Part shown: positions 36,637-45,404 of the stretch, in pieces
Numbering within the stretch: the stretch's first letter is position 1
Layout: each line of letters begins with the position of its first letter
Assembly: GCA_022599915.1 (NCBI GenBank)
Contig: JAHZLH010000044.1
Coordinates: 1-64,000 of the forward strand
Direction: 5' to 3'
Source: Actinomycetes bacterium
GTDB taxonomy: Bacteria; Actinomycetota; Actinomycetes; S36-B12; GCA-2699445
Length of the DNA: 64,000 nt
Translations under genes and position numbers: made by a program
The notes under the pieces: generated by a model
What the model was told of the DNA's origin: nothing
The model's input: the letters and a program-made list of their open reading frames with translations, nothing else
The model's database searches: none

Positions 36637-37326
36637 CTATTTTTTTGGCAAAACCAAGACATGGCGGGCAATTTCGTCGTCCAGTTCGGCGCGACCGCTA
36701 GCTGTTGACAGCGTAATCCGGTCCTGCTGCCGTTGACACTCGACGAGAGCGCCAGCCTGCACGCCTGCTTGTTGAAAAGCCCCCATCGTCGCAGCAGTAG
36801 ATTGCGCGGTCTCATCAATGCGTTGCACGACAGCGGGGCGGACTTCGTCGTCCGCCCACGAGGCCAAATCAGTGGTGCCTTCGGGAAGTTCCGCTGAACT
36901 GTCGGGAAGGTCCAACTCAGAAAGAGCAGGAATAGGATTTCCGAACGGAGATTTGGTGGGATTACCGAGAAGTTCCAGCATCCGGCGCTCGACTTCATCA
37001 CTCATGACATGCTCCCAACGGCATGCTTCCTCGTGAACATGCTCTGGATCTAGCTTGAGTAGATCCATCAGCATGCATTCCGCGAGTCGATGCTTACGCA
37101 TGACGCGAGCTGCTCGCTCGTGGCCGGCGTCGCTGAGTTCGATTCGGCGGTCGGCTGCGACCCGAAGCAAGCCGTCGCGCTCCATCCGGGCGACTGTCTG
37201 CGACACGGTAGGGCCGCTTTGGGAGAGTCGTTCCGCGATGCGGGCACGCAGCGGCGGCGTGCCTTCCTCCTCGAGTTCGTAGATGGTCCGCAGATACATC
37301 TCTGTGGTGTCGATCAGGTGGCTCAT
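36637..37326 (-). CDS. ideR: Iron-dependent regulator IdeR/DtxR
   Basis: A 229-residue DtxR-family repressor that controls iron uptake with Fe(II). It begins MSHLIDTTEMYLRTIYELEE, close to IdeR; the helix-turn-helix is LSQSGPTVSQTVARMERDGL. Metal ligands are seen in RKHRLAE and HEEACRWEHVM (Cys, Glu, His), and a C-terminal SH3-like domain is present. The Cys at the primary metal site and the SH3 domain favour IdeR over MntR. ATG 37326 is chosen by family length; the longer frame to 37494 overlaps the photolyase gene. Divergent from photolyase. Confidence 0.9.
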   Translation of the reverse strand: MSHLIDTTEMYLRTIYELEEEGTPPLRARIAERLSQSGPTVSQTVARMERDGLLRVAADRRIELSDAGHERAARVMRKHRLAECMLMDLLKLDPEHVHEEACRWEHVMSDEVERRMLELLGNPTKSPFGNPIPALSELDLPDSSAELPEGTTDLASWADDEVRPAVVQRIDETAQSTAATMGAFQQAGVQAGALVECQRQQDRITLSTASGRAELDDEIARHVLVLPKK

Positions 37327-37446
37327 CGCGGGCGTGCCCGTGCCTTTCTGGCTGGTTCCGCTCTTATTGTGACGGTATTCGGCGGCCATGGGTAGTCCCG
37401 TCGCGCTCATCGTGCCCTCGGCGGCCCCCCGGCGTACGGTAGGCGC

Positions 37447-38799
37447 GTGAATAAAGTGGTGTGGTTTCGGCGGGATCTGCGGCTGGTAGACCATGGCGCC
37501 CTCGCGGCGGCTGCCGCCACGGCGGAACCAACAGTTCCGCTCTTCGTCATAGATCCGGCAATCTGGTCAACCGCCGGCCCCCGGCGCCGCAGCAGGTTGG
37601 CAGTGTCGCTCAAGTCCCTGGACGAAGGAATCCGCGATCTCGGTGGGTCAGGTCTAGTAGTGCGAACGGGCAACCCCCGGGTCGAAGTCCCTGCCGTGGC
37701 AACGGCAGCCGGGGCGACGACGGTATTTCACACCGCAGAAAGCACGCCCTATGGGACGGCCCGAGATGCAGCAGTGGGCGAAGAACTGACCGCGGCCGGT
37801 ATTGGATTCGAACCAGCGGATACCCCCTTTTTGCACGCGCCCGGTGAGATTCGGACCGGGAGCGGTTCGGGCTACTCCGTATTTACTCCCTATTACCGAT
37901 CGTGGTCGGCGAGGCCCACACCCTCCCCGATTGAGGTTCACCAGATGTCATTCGTGACTGATATGAGCGGCGATGCGTTGCCTGAGCCGGAAGTCGCCGT
38001 CGTCGGGGGAGAAGGCCTAGCGCTAGCCGAGTTGCGCGCTTTCATCGCCGATAGAATTACCTCCTACGGATCGCAGCGGAATCGTCCCGACTTGGCCGCA
38101 ACTAGTCGGCTGGGTGCAGCGCTACATTTTGGCGAATTGCACCCACGGACTATCGTCGCGGCAGCGGGCGGTTCGGGGGAAGCTTTCGTCCGGCAACTAT
38201 GTTGGCGGGACTTTTACGCGGATGTTTTGCACCGGTTGCCTCATGCGCGAGAAGAAAATATCGACCAGCGTTTCGATGTGGTGCCCTGGCAGCAGGGTCC
38301 AGCAGCCGATCAGATGTTCGAACTTTGGTCGGCCGGCAAGACAGGCTATCCCTTCGTAGATGCTGGTATGCGACAACTGGTGCAGACCGGCTGGATGCAC
38401 AATCGAGTCCGGATGGTGGTGGCTTCTTTCCTCACTAAGGATCTGATCATCGATTGGCGACGAGGCGCCCGATTCTTTCTGCAGCATCTCGAGGACGGCG
38501 ACGTTGCTAACAACGCGCTCGGCTGGCAATGGACCGCCGGCACTGGCACTGACGCTGCTCCTTACTTCCGGGTATTTAACCCAGTGCTACAGGGGTTGAA
38601 GTTCGATCCTGATGGCGACTATGTGCGGACTTTCGTTCCGGAACTAGCCCATCTTTCGGGCTCCGCCGCGCACGAGCCGTGGCGGTATCCGGATGGGTAC
38701 TCCCACGGCTACTGCGAGCGCATGGTGGATCACGCACAGGCCCGAGAAGAGGCCTTGCACATTTACGAAGCCGTGAAAGGTGGTTCGGCTGCGAAGTAG
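37447..38799 (+). CDS. phrB: Deoxyribodipyrimidine photolyase
   Basis: A 450-residue light-driven repair enzyme for pyrimidine dimers. The N-terminal alpha/beta domain (VVWFRRDLRLVDH) would bind an antenna; the FAD domain has RQLCWRDFYADVLHR, VDAGMRQLVQTGWMHNRVRMVVASFLTKDLIIDWR split over conserved helices, and DGDVANNALGWQWTAGTGTDAAPYFRVFNP. This is the CPD class I pattern. GTG 37447 is supported by alignment with the family start only. An organism exposed to light is implied. Confidence 0.95.
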   Translation: MNKVVWFRRDLRLVDHGALAAAAATAEPTVPLFVIDPAIWSTAGPRRRSRLAVSLKSLDEGIRDLGGSGLVVRTGNPRVEVPAVATAAGATTVFHTAESTPYGTARDAAVGEELTAAGIGFEPADTPFLHAPGEIRTGSGSGYSVFTPYYRSWSARPTPSPIEVHQMSFVTDMSGDALPEPEVAVVGGEGLALAELRAFIADRITSYGSQRNRPDLAATSRLGAALHFGELHPRTIVAAAGGSGEAFVRQLCWRDFYADVLHRLPHAREENIDQRFDVVPWQQGPAADQMFELWSAGKTGYPFVDAGMRQLVQTGWMHNRVRMVVASFLTKDLIIDWRRGARFFLQHLEDGDVANNALGWQWTAGTGTDAAPYFRVFNPVLQGLKFDPDGDYVRTFVPELAHLSGSAAHEPWRYPDGYSHGYCERMVDHAQAREEALHIYEAVKGGSAAK

Positions 38800-38852
38800 C
38801 CACGGCTCGCCCCGTCGAGCTCCCGGCTACTGCAGGCGCCCGGTGGCACACT

Positions 38853-39704
38853 ATGGCAATGGACACGCCGGCTCTGGAGTCGACAGCAACCGTTGCGGTG
38901 CTGTCCCAGAAGGGCGGGGTCGGCAAGACCACGGTGACGTTGGGACTCGTGGGTGCTGCCCAGCGCGCAGGCATGAAGACACTTGTTGTTGATTTGGACC
39001 CTCAAGCCAACGCAACCATGTGGCTCGGTCCAGGTGACATTCCACTATCCGCAAGCGATGTACTGGCAGATGGCCGCCGCGGGATCGCGGCAGAGGCGGT
39101 CTTGGCGACCTCATGGGGCTCAGATGTTGCGCTGATCGCAGCGGATCGCGCGCTCACCCATCGCAACGTTGTGGGTACTGCCCACAACGTACGCAGACTG
39201 CGCCGCAGTTTGAACGGTGCAGTGGGTGCATTCGATCTGGTGCTGGTGGATTGTCCACCTTCTATTGGTGAACTGACTCGCAATGGGCTCGTGGCGGCCG
39301 ATGGTGCACTCATCGTTACCGAGGCAGGATTCTTCGCCCTCAACGGGGCGCAGGAAGCTTACGATTCCATCCGGGTAGTCGCTACGGCTCTCAATCCGGA
39401 TCTGTCCCCGCTCGGCATCGTTGTCAATCGGGTTCGACCACTCAACCGGGAACAGTCTTTCCGGTTGAACGAACTGCGCGAGGTCTACCCGGACTTGGTT
39501 CTCGACCCAACCGTTCCGGAACGTTCGGCAGTTCAGCGCGCACAGGGCGCTGGCGTGCCGATTCAGCAGGGAGGTCGCGGAAGTAGAGAACTGACCAAGA
39601 TCTTCGACCGCTTGCTGGCGCAAACCCTTAACCGTGTGGAAGAAAGTCGGCAAGGCGGCGCCGACTCGACCCCGGCCGCGACCGTCGGCCTAGGAGGAAA
39701 GTAG
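38853..39704 (+). CDS. ParA-family ATPase
   Basis: A 283-residue (281 if ATG 38859 is used) Walker-type ATPase. The deviant Walker A is KGGVGKTT, Walker A' VVDLDPQANAT, Walker B LVLVDCPPSIGE. It lacks the N-terminal HTH of plasmid ParA, like chromosomal Soj and cargo-positioning ATPases. The ribosome site is weak. The next gene, two bases on, encodes a small basic protein with a ribbon-helix-helix-like end, a plausible partner. Not in the parAB-oriC context, so its cargo is unknown. Confidence 0.9.
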   Translation: MAMDTPALESTATVAVLSQKGGVGKTTVTLGLVGAAQRAGMKTLVVDLDPQANATMWLGPGDIPLSASDVLADGRRGIAAEAVLATSWGSDVALIAADRALTHRNVVGTAHNVRRLRRSLNGAVGAFDLVLVDCPPSIGELTRNGLVAADGALIVTEAGFFALNGAQEAYDSIRVVATALNPDLSPLGIVVNRVRPLNREQSFRLNELREVYPDLVLDPTVPERSAVQRAQGAGVPIQQGGRGSRELTKIFDRLLAQTLNRVEESRQGGADSTPAATVGLGGK

Positions 39705-39706
39705 CC

Positions 39707-40216
39707 ATGACCCAGCCCCGGCCAGCCTTACGACGCGCCCCGGATGCAGAAGTCCATCCCGCTTTGGTGATCCTGCCCGACGCTGGATCGGCCACAGTCG
39801 TACTGCCCGAACAGCAGTCGGCGCAGGGCGACCTAGCAGTGGAAAAGAAGAGCAAGACCAAATCGGACAAGCGCAAGAAGAGCAAAGCCAAGAAGGCCAA
39901 GTTGGACAAGGGCAAGTCCAATAAGAGCAAGAAAAGCAAAGCGGCGAAGGGCAACAAGCCCGACCGTTCCTCGAGTATCTCCGACCCTGCGACTAGTTCT
40001 AGCCCAGCCGGAACCGTGGGGAAGTTTCGTGGTGCTGGTCGCGCCACCTCAGACGTTTTAATCGGAGCGCCAGTGAAACGCTCCACCTTGAAGGCCCGAA
40101 TTCCTGCGGAAATTCACTCGGAACTGCGGAGCGCTGCTGCGGGTTCGGGAGCGGACGTCGACGAACTAGTGACCGAAATCCTAGCCGGCTGGCTGGCCGC
40201 ACCAGAGCGATGGTAG
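39707..40216 (+). CDS. ParA partner: Lys-rich linker and RHH-like domain
   Basis: A 169-residue protein I do not recognise by name. Residues 46-85 are a very Lys/Ser-rich linker; residues 120-165 (KRSTLKARIPAEIHSELRSAAAG, then VDELVTEILAGWL) look like a ribbon-helix-helix DNA-binding or dimer domain. AGGAGG lies seven bases before ATG 39707. It starts two bases after parA and overlaps pdxH by seven bases. The design resembles small ParA-stimulating proteins (ParG or McdB-like), which is inference. Confidence 0.7.
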   Translation: MTQPRPALRRAPDAEVHPALVILPDAGSATVVLPEQQSAQGDLAVEKKSKTKSDKRKKSKAKKAKLDKGKSNKSKKSKAAKGNKPDRSSSISDPATSSSPAGTVGKFRGAGRATSDVLIGAPVKRSTLKARIPAEIHSELRSAAAGSGADVDELVTEILAGWLAAPERW

Positions 40217-40899
40217 CCGAAGATCGGGGCGCTAGTTCCTCGGCAACATTGCGGGCCAGAGTCCAATACGAAACCGAAGGGCTACGTGAATCGGAGATCG
40301 CTGACACCCCGTTGGCGCAACTATCTCGATGGTTACAGCAAGCCGCTAGTGCAGGAGTTGCGGAACCCAACGCCATGAGTTTTGCTACCTGTGGGCCAGA
40401 CGGGCCCCAGGTGCGGATTGTGCTCGCCAAAGATCTGCTCGGCAGTGGTATCACCTTCTTCACGAATCTGGAGTCCGCGAAAGCCCGAGACCTGGATGAA
40501 AGTCCCCGAGCCGCAGCGGTGTTCGCCTGGCTGCCACTGCATCGACAAGTACGGTTTCGGGGTCCAGTGGTAGAGCTGTCCCGAGCGGAAAGTGGCGCCT
40601 ACTTCGCCACCAGGCCGCGAGGTTCGCAGATTGGTGCTTGGGCTTCACCGCAATCCCATCCGATTGCAACCCGGGAAGAACTGCTGGCGCAGGTGGCGGA
40701 GATCGAGCGACGATTTCCGGAAGAGAGCGAAATTCCGCTACCCGACCATTGGGGTGGCTACCGCATCCTTCCGATCGCCATGGAGTTCTGGCAGGGCCAG
40801 CCGTCCCGGCTGCACGATCGACTGCGTTTCGATGCCTGTGTCGACGACGCCCAGTTGGATGATCCGAGTGGCTGGACGCTCACTCGGTTGGCGCCATAA
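40210..40899 (+). CDS. pdxH: Pyridoxine/pyridoxamine 5'-phosphate oxidase
   Basis: A 229-residue FMN enzyme making PLP. FMN and substrate residues lie in PDGPQVRIVLAKDL, GITFFTNLESAKARDL and QVRFRGPVVELSR; the C-terminal signature WGGYRILP and FWQGQPSRLHDRLRF is exact. It may supply PLP for the nearby serC. Overlaps the preceding gene by seven bases. Confidence 0.96.
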   Translation: MVAEDRGASSSATLRARVQYETEGLRESEIADTPLAQLSRWLQQAASAGVAEPNAMSFATCGPDGPQVRIVLAKDLLGSGITFFTNLESAKARDLDESPRAAAVFAWLPLHRQVRFRGPVVELSRAESGAYFATRPRGSQIGAWASPQSHPIATREELLAQVAEIERRFPEESEIPLPDHWGGYRILPIAMEFWQGQPSRLHDRLRFDACVDDAQLDDPSGWTLTRLAP

Positions 40900-41016
40900 T
40901 TCAACCCGGTGAGGTGCCGGGAACTAAGAGAATCGAGTACCGGTGTTCCGCTGCGCCGAGTAATCGGGTTGAATCAGAGGCGGAGCGAAAACAGCGAGAG
41001 CTGGGAGGACCTGCTC

Positions 41017-42132
41017 ATGTCGGAGTTTGTGCCGGGACTAGAAGGCGTGATCGCCTTCGAGACGGAGATTGCCGAACCGGACAAGGATGGCGGCTCCCTG
41101 CGGTATCGCGGGGTGGACATCGAGGATCTGGTGGGGCGGGTCTCCTTTGCCAATGTCTGGGGGCTGTTGGTCGATAATGAGTTCAACCCAGGGCTGCCGC
41201 CTGCTGAGCCGTACCCAATCCCGATTCACTCGGGTGACGTTCGTGTAGACGTGCAGTCGGCCATCGCCATGCTGGCACCAGCTTGGGGGTTGCGACCGCT
41301 GTTGGATGTTGATGACAACACTGCACGGGAAAACCTCGCCCATGTCTCAGTGATGGCGATGTCATTCGTTGCTCAGTCGGCACGAGGAATTGGCGTGCCG
41401 ATGGTGCCACAGGCGCAGATTGACACCGCTAGTTCCATCGTGGAACGCATGATGATTCGGTGGCGCGGTGAACCGGATCCCGCCCATGTGAAAGCCGTGG
41501 ATGCCTATTTTGTCTCGGCGGCTGAACATGGGATGAATGCCTCCACTTTCACCGGTCGGGTGATCGCCTCCACCGGGGCAGATGTCGCTGCTGCGATCTC
41601 GGGAGCGATAGGAGCCATGTCTGGGCCGCTACACGGTGGTGCGCCTTCCCGAGTTCTGGGAATGATTGAAGCAATTGAACAATCCGGCGACCCCGACGGC
41701 TATGTAAGTGGTGTGTTGGATCGGGGCGAGCGGCTGATGGGATTCGGCCACCGGGTGTACCGGGCCGAGGATCCGCGTGCTCGAGTGCTGCGGCGAACGG
41801 CGCGGGAACTGGACGCGCCGCGATTCGAGGTAGCGGAAGCACTGGAAAAGGCGGCTCTTGCCGAGCTACGGGATCGTCGTCCTGATCGCGTGCTGGAGAC
41901 CAACGTCGAGTTCTGGGCGGCGATCGTGTTGGACTTCGCGCAGGTTCCGCCGCACCTCTTTACCTCGATGTTTACCTGTGCTCGGCTGGCCGGTTGGAGC
42001 GCCCACATTCTGGAGCAAAAGAAGACCGGCCGACTCATCCGACCGTCAGCCCGGTACGTGGGTCCCCGCCCGCGTCGACCAGAACAGGTTCCCGGCTGGG
42101 ACCCGGCGCTGGTCAACGAAACAGTCAGCTAG
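41017..42132 (+). CDS. citA: Citrate synthase (CitA type)
   Basis: A 371-residue citrate synthase. The catalytic His residues are in GPLHGGAPSR and MGFGHRVYR and the Asp in the VLDFAQVP region; LIRPSARYVGP is a family end motif. It corresponds to the second, shorter actinobacterial enzyme (CitA) seen near serC in mycobacteria. GGGAGG lies nine bases before ATG 41017, so the 36-codon upstream extension is not coding. It condenses acetyl-CoA with oxaloacetate, though 2-methylcitrate activity is possible. Confidence 0.93.
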   Translation: MSEFVPGLEGVIAFETEIAEPDKDGGSLRYRGVDIEDLVGRVSFANVWGLLVDNEFNPGLPPAEPYPIPIHSGDVRVDVQSAIAMLAPAWGLRPLLDVDDNTARENLAHVSVMAMSFVAQSARGIGVPMVPQAQIDTASSIVERMMIRWRGEPDPAHVKAVDAYFVSAAEHGMNASTFTGRVIASTGADVAAAISGAIGAMSGPLHGGAPSRVLGMIEAIEQSGDPDGYVSGVLDRGERLMGFGHRVYRAEDPRARVLRRTARELDAPRFEVAEALEKAALAELRDRRPDRVLETNVEFWAAIVLDFAQVPPHLFTSMFTCARLAGWSAHILEQKKTGRLIRPSARYVGPRPRRPEQVPGWDPALVNETVS

Positions 42133-42256
42133 TCGCTCAGGGTGCCTGGTCCGTCACACGGCCATGAGCCGGTTGTGTCGGCTGGGGTGGGTTCGCCTAC
42201 CGTAGAGGTCTGGCCCGACTTTGGGTTGATTCACCTGAGCTGAAGGGGGCGCCACC

Positions 42257-43387
42257 ATGGCTGCTGCTGATGTCAACGTCGATATTCCCCAGGAATTGCT
42301 GCCCGCGGACGGTCGCTTCGGTGCGGGACCGTCGAAAGTGCGCGCGGAGCAAGTTGAAGCGCTGCAAGCTGCCGCCCCCGACCTGTTGGGAACCAGTCAC
42401 CGGCAGAAGGCCGTGAAATCACAGGTCGGGCGCACCCGCGAGGGCCTCAAAGAACTGTACGGATTGCCGGATGATTACGAAGTGGTGTTGGGTAACGGCG
42501 GTTCCACAGCCTTCTGGGAGATCGCGGTGTTTGGTCTGATCAAGGATCGCTCCCAGTTCTGCTCGTTCGGTGAGTTTGGTTCCAAGTTTGCGAAGTCCGC
42601 GGCGGCGGCACCCTTTCTCGGTGAGGTGGATTTGCGAACCTCCGAGCCGGGTACGGCTCCGGAGTTCGAGCCGCAGCCGGGGATCGACGTCTATGCCACC
42701 CCGCACAATGAGACCTCCACGGGTGTGGCGATCACGCCAACTCGAGTAGCGCAAGAAGGGGCACTGACCTTGTTCGACGCCACCTCTGCCGCAGCAGGGC
42801 TGGCCGTTAGTGCCACGGATTTCGATGTCTACTACTTCGCGCCGCAGAAGGGCTTCGCCTCTGAGGGTGGCATGTGGTTCGCGCTGATGTCTCCGGCAGC
42901 GTTGGAGCGAGCGCGGGAAATCAAAGCATCTGACCGATATATTCCACCGTTCCTCGACCTAGTAACCGCCATGGACAACTCCGCAAAGGATCAGACCTAC
43001 AACACGCCTTCGGTGTCGACGCTGTTCCTGATGGCAGAGCAACTGGACTGGTTCAACTCCCAGGGTGGATTGGACTGGTGCGTTGCACGAACTGCCGATA
43101 GCGCCGGTCGGCTCTATGGCTGGGCCGAGGCCAATCCGTTGACCTCGCCCTACGTTTCCGATCCGGCCTTGCGCTCCAACGTCGTGGGTACGATTGATTT
43201 TGCTGAATCTGTGGATGCGGCAGCCTTGGCTGCGACATTGCGTGCCAATGGCATTTTGGACACCGAGCCCTACCGCAAGTTGGGTCGAAATCAGCTACGA
43301 ATTTCCATGTATCCCGCGGTGGAACCGGAGGATGTGACTGCCTTGACACAGTCCATCGACTACGTACTACAGCAGTGGGGCGCATGA
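42257..43387 (+). CDS. serC: Phosphoserine aminotransferase (actinobacterial type)
   Basis: A 376-residue fold-type I PLP enzyme, second step of serine synthesis. It begins with DGRFGAGPSKVR, has LGNGGSTAFWE, and the PLP lysine in YYFAPQKGFASEGGMW. The length and these motifs fit the mycobacterial SerC class. It stands 124 bases after citA with its own GGGGGC-type ribosome region. Confidence 0.96.
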   Translation: MAAADVNVDIPQELLPADGRFGAGPSKVRAEQVEALQAAAPDLLGTSHRQKAVKSQVGRTREGLKELYGLPDDYEVVLGNGGSTAFWEIAVFGLIKDRSQFCSFGEFGSKFAKSAAAAPFLGEVDLRTSEPGTAPEFEPQPGIDVYATPHNETSTGVAITPTRVAQEGALTLFDATSAAAGLAVSATDFDVYYFAPQKGFASEGGMWFALMSPAALERAREIKASDRYIPPFLDLVTAMDNSAKDQTYNTPSVSTLFLMAEQLDWFNSQGGLDWCVARTADSAGRLYGWAEANPLTSPYVSDPALRSNVVGTIDFAESVDAAALAATLRANGILDTEPYRKLGRNQLRISMYPAVEPEDVTALTQSIDYVLQQWGA

Positions 43388-43445
43388 TTCTGCGGCATAA
43401 ATGGCAGAGCTCTTCGTATTCGCACCCAACACGGCTTAGCCTGTG

Positions 43446-44075
43446 ATGGTGAGTGACGTGAAGTTTGAGCCTAGGCACACCGCTGCCGAGCGGGTGCCGC
43501 CGGAAGTCCCGCACCATCCCAAGATCCTGACGGTGGGGGCTGCAGTAGCCCTGGCATCGCTGGGACTGATGTTGTTGTGGTTCTGGTCGGTCAACACTGG
43601 CCAGGGCGTGATCCTGACCGCCGAGCAGCAGCGCGCCGCCGAGACTCAGGCGAACCGAGACGCTGAGGCAGATGCAGCAGCAGCGGCGGATAAGACCGAA
43701 GCTGACTTGGACCGTGAAGCGGAAACCGAGGCTGGCGGCAAGGATAAGAAGAAGGACAAGAGCAAGAAAGGTGCGCCACCACCAGCTCCGGCCGCAAGCG
43801 AGACGGCGACCAACGAAGTGGTCTTGAGCAACTACGCCATTCTTTCGCAGCAGGGCGTGCTGGCTATCAGCGGGGATCTGCAAAACGTTTCCGGTGAAGA
43901 GCTCTACGGCACGCTGAAAGCGTACGTTTACCTGGATGGCGAGGCGATCGCCACGGCTACTGGTGACGTGAACGCGCTCGCGCCGGGCGCTACGGAGAAC
44001 ATCACGCTGCAAAGCGGCTCCGACTATGTGCCGGGCGAGAAGGTTGTGCTGCTGAAGTACAAACCGAGCAAGTAG
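43446..44075 (+). CDS. Membrane-anchored FxLYD-like domain protein
   Basis: A 209-residue protein with one membrane segment (LTVGAAVALASLGLMLLWFW, about 28-47), a long acidic then Lys-rich linker (QANRDAEADAAAAADKTEAD, KDKKKDKSKK), and a C-terminal beta domain with GDLQNVSGEELYGTLKAYVYLDGE, the FxLYD pattern of surface proteins. No clear ribosome site; start could be GTG 43443, ATG 43446 or GTG 43449. Function unknown; likely extracytoplasmic. Confidence 0.78.
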   Translation: MVSDVKFEPRHTAAERVPPEVPHHPKILTVGAAVALASLGLMLLWFWSVNTGQGVILTAEQQRAAETQANRDAEADAAAAADKTEADLDREAETEAGGKDKKKDKSKKGAPPPAPAASETATNEVVLSNYAILSQQGVLAISGDLQNVSGEELYGTLKAYVYLDGEAIATATGDVNALAPGATENITLQSGSDYVPGEKVVLLKYKPSK

Positions 44076-44103
44076 CGAACCGCTACCGCGCAACTACGAC
44101 GTT

Positions 44104-44190
44104 ATGGGACCCCGATCAAGGCGCATACTCACGCTAATAGTGCTGGGGTTGCTGGTGCTGTTGATCTTTGCCGGCGCAGTGCTTCGCTAG
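44104..44190 (+). CDS. Possible 28-residue single-pass membrane peptide
   Basis: ATG 44104 to TAG 44190 encodes 28 residues: a short basic head (GPRSRR) and one hydrophobic helix (LTLIVLGLLVLLIFAGAVL). Small membrane peptides of this form are common in actinobacteria. It fills part of a 200-base gap between co-directional genes. No good ribosome site is seen, so chance is not excluded. Confidence 0.4.
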   Translation: MGPRSRRILTLIVLGLLVLLIFAGAVLR

Positions 44191-44278
44191 TGGCCGCGAC
44201 TGCGAAGTTTGATCAAGAGCACGCTTCGCAGAACTACCTCCGATCCAATCCGGTAGCCTGCCAGCGAGGAGGAGCACC

Positions 44279-44542
44279 ATGGCTGAAGATGGCAACTGGC
44301 CGCAAGAGGTCACACCGCTCGACGTAGATGGCGTAGGTGCCATCGCTGTTGGCACGGTGCTCTGGCTGGTTGCGCTAGTAGTGCTGCTGTTCTTCCGCGA
44401 GGATCTCGTGGCCAGCGACAGTGAGTGGTGGATCTGGGTGGCCGCTGCCGGTTTCGGGCTGGGTCTTCCCGGCTTGTGGTACACCCGTCGACGCCGATCG
44501 GTCTACCAGACCGCCGCTGATCGGGCGGAATCCAACCAGTGA
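44279..44542 (+). CDS. DUF2530 family membrane protein
   Basis: An 87-residue protein with two membrane segments (about 19-39 and 50-66) and a cytosolic RRRR motif (WYTRRRRSVY). The VTPLDVDGV start and the Trp-rich second segment (SEWWIWVAAAGFGLGLPG) fit DUF2530. GAGGAGG lies before ATG 44279. It overlaps the SDR gene by four bases. Confidence 0.85.
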   Translation: MAEDGNWPQEVTPLDVDGVGAIAVGTVLWLVALVVLLFFREDLVASDSEWWIWVAAAGFGLGLPGLWYTRRRRSVYQTAADRAESNQ

Positions 44543-45336
44543 GCGCTGCCAATGTCTTGGCAATTGGCTGCCTGGCAGATCGATCAGTCTGGGTATCTGG
44601 TGCTGGCTCCGGTATTGGTCGGGAAATCGCCATCGTGCTCGCTGGATTGGGCGCCCAAGTTGTGTGCGTAGGTCGGCGGTTGGACCCGCTGGCCGAGACG
44701 GTAGCTCGCATTGAACAGGCTGGTGGGGTAGCTCTGGCGCAATCCACCGACGTTCGCGATGAAGAATCAGTTGCCAGTGCAATCACGGCGGCAATAGCGG
44801 AATTTGGCACGATCGATTCGATCGTCAACAACGCTGGTGGTCAGTTTTTGTCGCCTGCGGAAAGCATCACCGAGAAGGGATTTCGAGCCGTCACCCGGCT
44901 GAATCTGGATGCGGTGTGGCGGGTGACCACTCAGATCGCCAGCCGCTGCATGATTCCGGCTGGCTACGGCAAGGTGGTGTCCATCACGATGACCCCCCGC
45001 CGTGGCCTGCCCGGTATGGCGCACTCCTCTGCTGCTCGGGCTGGCGTGGAAAGTCTCACGGCTACCTGGGCCCAGGAATGGGCAAGATACGGCATTCGTA
45101 CTGCGGCTGTTGCACCAGGAATTGTGCTCACCGAGGCCTGGCAAGAGAACTATGGCCTCGATCCAGATCAGGTAGGTGCAGTGATCCCGCTCGGTCGAAT
45201 GCAGCGCCCAGATGAGGTCGCCGCACTGGTGGCATTCCTGATTTCACCGGCTGGTGACTACATCACCGGGCAAACGCTGGTGGCCGATGGCGGTTGGGAT
45301 TTGGCCGGACCAGCCAGTGCAATGACCGGAAAGTAG
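44539..45336 (+). CDS. Short-chain dehydrogenase/reductase with HxxxR in place of YxxxK
   Basis: A 265-residue SDR with the cofactor loop GAGSGIGREI and NNAG. The active-site Ser is in VSITMT, but where YxxxK is expected the sequence is HSSAARAG, giving His and Arg. Such replacement occurs in trans-2-enoyl-CoA and 2,4-dienoyl-CoA reductases of the PECR/DECR branch, so an acyl-CoA substrate is more likely than an alcohol. GTG 44539 lies in the overlap with DUF2530. Confidence 0.85.
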   Translation: MSAANVLAIGCLADRSVWVSGAGSGIGREIAIVLAGLGAQVVCVGRRLDPLAETVARIEQAGGVALAQSTDVRDEESVASAITAAIAEFGTIDSIVNNAGGQFLSPAESITEKGFRAVTRLNLDAVWRVTTQIASRCMIPAGYGKVVSITMTPRRGLPGMAHSSAARAGVESLTATWAQEWARYGIRTAAVAPGIVLTEAWQENYGLDPDQVGAVIPLGRMQRPDEVAALVAFLISPAGDYITGQTLVADGGWDLAGPASAMTGK

Positions 45337-45404
45337 CGGACGAGTTGGGGCGCAATCGTCACCCCAATTTGGCGCTGCTGCCCGCGGTAGGCGACAGTGG
45401 AGTG

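Noticed and set aside
43053-44093. 346-residue minus-strand open frame across serC and the FxLYD gene
   Set aside because: Antisense to two well-supported genes; composition is Arg/Ser/His-rich without domains.
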